Shown in pieces: positions 59,740 to 64,000 of a stretch of DNA of 64,000 bases. The DNA comes from Glycine soja (taxonomy: Eukaryota > Streptophyta > Magnoliopsida > Fabales > Fabaceae): assembly GCF_004193775.1 (NCBI RefSeq), contig NC_041019.1, positions 12,572,204-12,636,203 on the forward strand, given 5' to 3'. A program made the translations under genes and the position numbers. Under the pieces are notes generated by a model. It was not told the DNA's origin, searched no databases, and worked only from the letters and a program-made list of their open reading frames with translations. Numbering within the stretch: position 1 is the first letter of the stretch; every line of letters starts with the position of its first letter.

Positions 59740-60950
59740 TAAGTAATAACTCCGTGATAGTCACAAAGTTATTCGATGCTTGAAAATTTCACTTTTTTAT
59801 TATAGGTGTGGCCTTATCCCATTTAGGAAAACCATTTTTTATAGTAGCTTCGTACGTCAGGGTTAATTCTATTTTGTTAAATTTGACAAAATTTCGGCAG
59901 CATTTCGCATTGGTCTCCAAGTATACGACATGAAATTGGTGAAATTAATTTCCTGATAATCAAGTATGCACTTAGAGAACAACTAGAAATGCAGTGTACC
60001 AAAATTTCATCAAATTCAACAAAATAATGTTAACCTTAACGCATGAATCTACCATAAAAATATCAGTCTCCCCAAACTATCCAAACCGACAATTCAAGAT
60101 TGAATATAATGATTAATGCAAACTGTCCAAAAGAATCATTGCATTCAGTCTCAAACGGGAATCTAAGGTTCGCTCATTATGAAAAAAAGTTGTATATATC
60201 TAAAGCAAAGTACATTAATGACATACAACAACATACAAAAACAACCATAACAAAATTAAGCATCAAAATTGATTGCAAACTTTCGTACGTGTGATGATGA
60301 TCAATATAGTGTCCAGGAACGAATGTGGTGATCGCGATGCAAAGAACTAGGTAAATAGTGCCTATAATTTAAATATTTAATTGGTAAGTAGGTATATCAT
60401 GAAGTAACACCAATGGACTTGCTGCAAGCTACTCAAAGTTATGTAGTTTCTGAGCAACTTGCTTAAGGTAATGTATTTGTCATGATTTTCAGTCCTTAAA
60501 GTTTTAGGGTGAGGATACGCTAATGCCTTTGTGCATATTAAGATATAGATAATAATGCATATATATATATATAGGGGGGTAGTTGTTCATGGCTATTACT
60601 TTTGGTTTAACAAAGCTTGTACATCATTATAGATAGCTATCCTGCATTATATATATGTTGATATCACTATCCTAGATTATAGACAACTACGCTGGACTTG
60701 GAGTAGCTACATTTGGTTGGACTTGGACTTCCTTTTTTTGGTTACCTAATTATAGCTACTCAGATTCAAACAAATTGAAGCTGGAGTTGTGTGCCAGTGT
60801 TTGATTTTATCATGGGATCAACAACATTGTTGGTGTATGCTGCAGAAAATCTTAAATCAAGGGTAGCAGTCTAGAAGCAACTATCTAGATGGATTTTATC
60901 AGTATTTGAGGTAGCTGTCTTGCAGGGGATAATATTGACTGCAATCTTAG
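59740..60950. other. No feature recognised
   Basis: AT-rich sequence between the CACTA transposase and the PPR fragment. There is a short (AT)n run near 60558-60571. No coding motif is seen. Confidence 0.4.
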
Positions 60951-61014
60951 GTGTGCATCTTAATTGTCATTTGGCTCTTACACTGATACCATCAACTTCT
61001 TTTGCCAAATGGTT

Positions 61015-61562
61015 TGGAAGGACGTTTTGGCTGATAACTATGCAGTCACTGCGGTGTTGAAAGCATGCATGCTTCAACTTGCTTTGGGAAGTGGAAAATA
61101 GGTTCATGGGCTTTTTTGAAATCTGGGTTGGTTTTTGGATAGGTGCATTGTGTTCAAGTTGGTTGACTTGTATGGGAAGTGTTTAATGAGATGGGAACTC
61201 GGGATACAGTGTGTTGGACAATGGTCAATATGTATTCAAGGTGTGGTGACATTGATGAGGCACAAGCATTGTTTGATGGGGTGAGGGTCAAAGATGTGTC
61301 TACTTATAATTCCATGATTGGAGGATTGGCTTTGCATAGGAAGAGCATTGAAGCAGTTGAGTTGTTTAGTGAAATGCTTAAGGAGAGGGTTAGGCCAAAT
61401 GGTATAACATTTGTTGGGGTTTTGAATGGTTGCAGATGGAGGGTTGGTGGATCTGGGTGGTGAAATATTTGAATCAATGGAAATGATTCATGGGATTGAA
61501 CCAGAGGTAGAACACTATGGCTGCATTGTTGACATTCTCAGTAGGGTAGGTAGGCTTGTGTG
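61015..61562 (+). pseudogene. Pentatricopeptide repeat (PPR, PLS-class) gene fragment, internally deleted and frameshifted
   Basis: Conserved PPR text begins near 61017 (KDVLADNYAVTAVLKACML) and continues through a stop-containing VHGLF stretch to 61179-61440: FNEMGTRDTVCWTMV, NMYSRCGDIDEAQALFDGV, YNSMIGGLALHRKSIEAVEL and RPNGITFVGVLNGC. After a frameshift at about 61435 it continues as HYGCIVDILSRVGRL (to 61556). The join of CWTMV directly to NMYSRCGD skips several repeats found between these blocks in related proteins (it resembles the Arabidopsis OTP80 type), so it looks like an internal deletion. PPR proteins act in organelle RNA editing and processing; this copy is broken. Confidence 0.8.
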
Positions 61563-64000
61563 GTGTTGAGGTTAACCTACAGCTAAAGCTACACCCTACA
61601 ACTTCCCCTCTATGTGCATCAAAACCTAGGGCTAAATAAATAAAATAAAAAGGAAGCATCAAAACCACAAACTACATTTTTCATGTTAACTACAAATAAT
61701 GTTCTGTGAGTATCAATAGTCTAGTATCTTAAGGTTCATTTGGATTGGACAGTAAAAAAATAAATTTTGAATTTGCCTACATATTATATAGTAGAACTAC
61801 TTTTTTAATTATAATTGTTGGGATACATTTGCAAAACTACAGGGTCCAACTTGGCAATTTATTTTTGAGTATTGCTGACCTTGTTTGAAAAACCAGTAGG
61901 TCCTATAGTTCTTACTCAAAATCAATACGTAGTGGTTTCTTCATTCAAGTTCATAAGACTATAAGTCATATCTAAATTGGACTCCTGCATGATTAGATAG
62001 TAGCTCATTTAAGAATAAAATACTAACCCTCTCCACATATCAATACCCAAGATTACATTCTACAAACAAATTTCACTAATGAGCATGTTGTCATGTCCAA
62101 TCATGATTAACAAGCCTTAAAAGGTGATATTGGCATAAATAGGAGATAAAAGAAATTTGAGTATTTCCAAATTCTATAGAACAACATTAATTAAACATGA
62201 TTGTTGAGGTGGATAAATTACCTGAGGAACCTCCACGGAACCTGAACTTCCTGAGTTTGAGGAACCTCCACGGAGCTTTGGGGGATTGGATGATATAGTC
62301 AACTGGGCAAAGCAGCATAAAAATAATTAGATGTAGATATAGTATATGTTAATACTGTGCTTTTTTTTTCAATAACCATGCAAGTGAAGGGTGGCTATAG
62401 AAGGCAATCGTTTACTATTTTTCTTTTCAACAGCCATGTTTTTACTTTTTGAACAAATATAATACAGCCTTGCTCGTGCTATTTTGTATCAGGATTTAAC
62501 TGTATAAAATACATCTTATGTATGATTTCAAACCACCATATCATTTGATGCAATTGTTGATTAGGGAGAACCAAGATGTGAGAAGCCACTACATGTGAAA
62601 AAAGGGTCTATACTCTATACCAAGTTTGAATTCCATGTAAAAGGGTGCTTCCAAGTGGTTGGGATCAATGCACCAGAAAACTAATTCATGATTGGATAAG
62701 CAAAGGTTGAGGTTGCTGTTAAACAATTGGAGCATCTAGAAAACCAATATACTTGATACATGTCTGGACCATCACACACTTTCTGTTCTTATTGCACTTT
62801 GTAATCTTGAGTCAATCCCCAAGCACTTGCTTGCTGCCGTTGTCAAGGAACTAAGAAAAGAGAGGCCCTCATGTATAAGAATTGAGTAGTTTTCGTATTT
62901 CACTTTTATGGGCATTTAACAATTACATTACCATTGTACATCGCATGATGCTAGAAAAGCATTATAAGGATGTGGAAATATACATTCAGAAATCTGATTC
63001 AGCAAAGCCTAAGCTAAATCTAGTTGTAGTGATTTGCTGTCACTGATTATAGGTGTTGCTAGAGCTGAATCATATGGTATCAAATTCTTCTGCTGCATTT
63101 CTTTACCAAAATTGACAATGTTAAGTGCTAGACTATAATTTCAATAATGCAAAAGAGACAATTATTCTCACCTTCCAATAAAGACAATAATCCTTTGTTG
63201 CTGCTTCTAATTCTGCCGATGCTTAAGCGCCAATGTGCTACCTGAATACCAACAACTACTTCTTCTCACCACCTATTTTTAATCCTAACATAGGAAAAAT
63301 AAATCAACTAATACATCAACAAAAGAATCCAACTATCAAATAACATGCCAGAATAATATCTTGCATGCCTGTTGCGTTTATGGCTCAACATTTACATAAA
63401 TAAGTCTCATGAAACACCAGTTGCAAATATAGGCACCCCTATTGCACAGAAATTACACACAGCATCCTATAACAAATTCAATTTTATCCGATTTGTGCAT
63501 GTAAACTTGAAATTTGAAAACTTGATCTGCCTTTGCTTTGTTATTTCATTAACAACATCCCTTTGGGCCATATATTGGTTACCTCTACTGATTTTTTGTT
63601 CATCTTTTCAGAATTATTGTAAAGTTCCCGTTTTTGTGCTATCTTTTCATTCTTTTATCAAAGTGAATTCTTGGGATTTTTTTGTTTTCAATTGAGGGCA
63701 CTAAAAATGATGCACTGACTGGAATTTCCATTTGTCTTGCTGGGTGGTCCCTGAGATTCGAAGTGTGTTGTTTTCCTTTTGGTGGGTGGATCCTAAGTTC
63801 ATGAATTCCCTCTCTTCTCCAACCAATTTGTTTTGTTGCTGAATAAATTAGTGTTCATTTCTTCTTTTAATTAGTTTTGATATTCAAAAAAGGGATAATT
63901 ATCAAAACCTCTATTTTTTCTGTTAGTGTTCATCTTTCTTTTACTATATGTATGACCTAGCTCAGAATGCACAACAATAAAAGCAAAAGCAGAATATTGT
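61563..64000. other. No gene recognised to the end of the window
   Basis: AT-rich sequence with short open frames only. I looked for the missing callose synthase blocks (RFHYGHPD, TRGGISKAS, GKGRDVG) on the + strand and saw none. Contains a 17-bp direct repeat at 62223-62239 and 62258-62274. Confidence 0.4.
62223..62274. repeat. Short direct repeat
   Basis: TGAGGAACCTCCACGGA occurs at 62223-62239 and again at 62258-62274, with 18 bp between the copies. Its origin is unknown. Confidence 0.7.

Noticed and set aside
63372..63695. 107-codon + strand frame near the window end
   Set aside because: Looked at as a possible further callose synthase exon, but it lacks the expected motifs and resembles AT-rich non-coding DNA.
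1..64000. tRNA, rRNA, CRISPR array or bacterial-type operon
   Set aside because: No cloverleaf-like A/B box pairs, rRNA text or regularly spaced repeats were seen. The tRNA-like matches are retrotransposon primer sites.

Overview
The window is plant nuclear DNA, from a eudicot and most likely a legume such as soybean (an inference from base composition, intron style and repeat families). It is AT-rich and has GT-AG introns, many Ty1/copia elements, MITEs, CACTA and Mutator-like pieces. No bacterial, organellar or viral gene organisation is visible.

One host gene runs through most of it on the + strand: a callose synthase (1,3-beta-glucan synthase, GT48) of the CALS7/GSL7 type. I could place 34 consecutive exons between 171 and 55740. 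Every exon joins the next in phase and the frame has no stop (about 1,265 codons). The 5' end (roughly the first 100 or more residues) lies before the window. The last visible exon, 55657-55740, ends inside the GT48 domain, and no later exon is present up to 64000. The remaining third of the protein is therefore either more than 8.2 kb further on or lost.

Three introns have been inflated to 11-14 kb by mobile elements. Intron 4 (921-12169) holds an old + strand copia split by a - strand copia (2805-9773, TSD CACCA), which is itself split by a 2.56 kb solo LTR (6518-9077). Intron 19 (24465-38186) holds a CACTA end, a Mutator-like element with a 9-bp duplication, a 4.6 kb copia with 98% identical LTRs, and an old + strand copia interrupted by a TRIM, a LINE and a Harbinger-type MITE. 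Intron 31 (41899-55195) holds copia and gypsy wreckage and a young copia (48353-53186, TSD TACGG) sitting in another copia's gag. Smaller introns carry MITEs and copia remnants.

Downstream of 55740 are a copia RNase H remnant, a long-TIR element, a CACTA (En/Spm) transposase remnant on the - strand and a broken PPR gene fragment on the + strand. From about 61.6 kb to 64 kb I recognise nothing. I found no tRNA, rRNA or CRISPR array. I saw no clearly new biological system; the most unusual points are the apparently intact but 3'-incomplete callose synthase in a very repeat-rich locus and the layered insertion record inside its introns.
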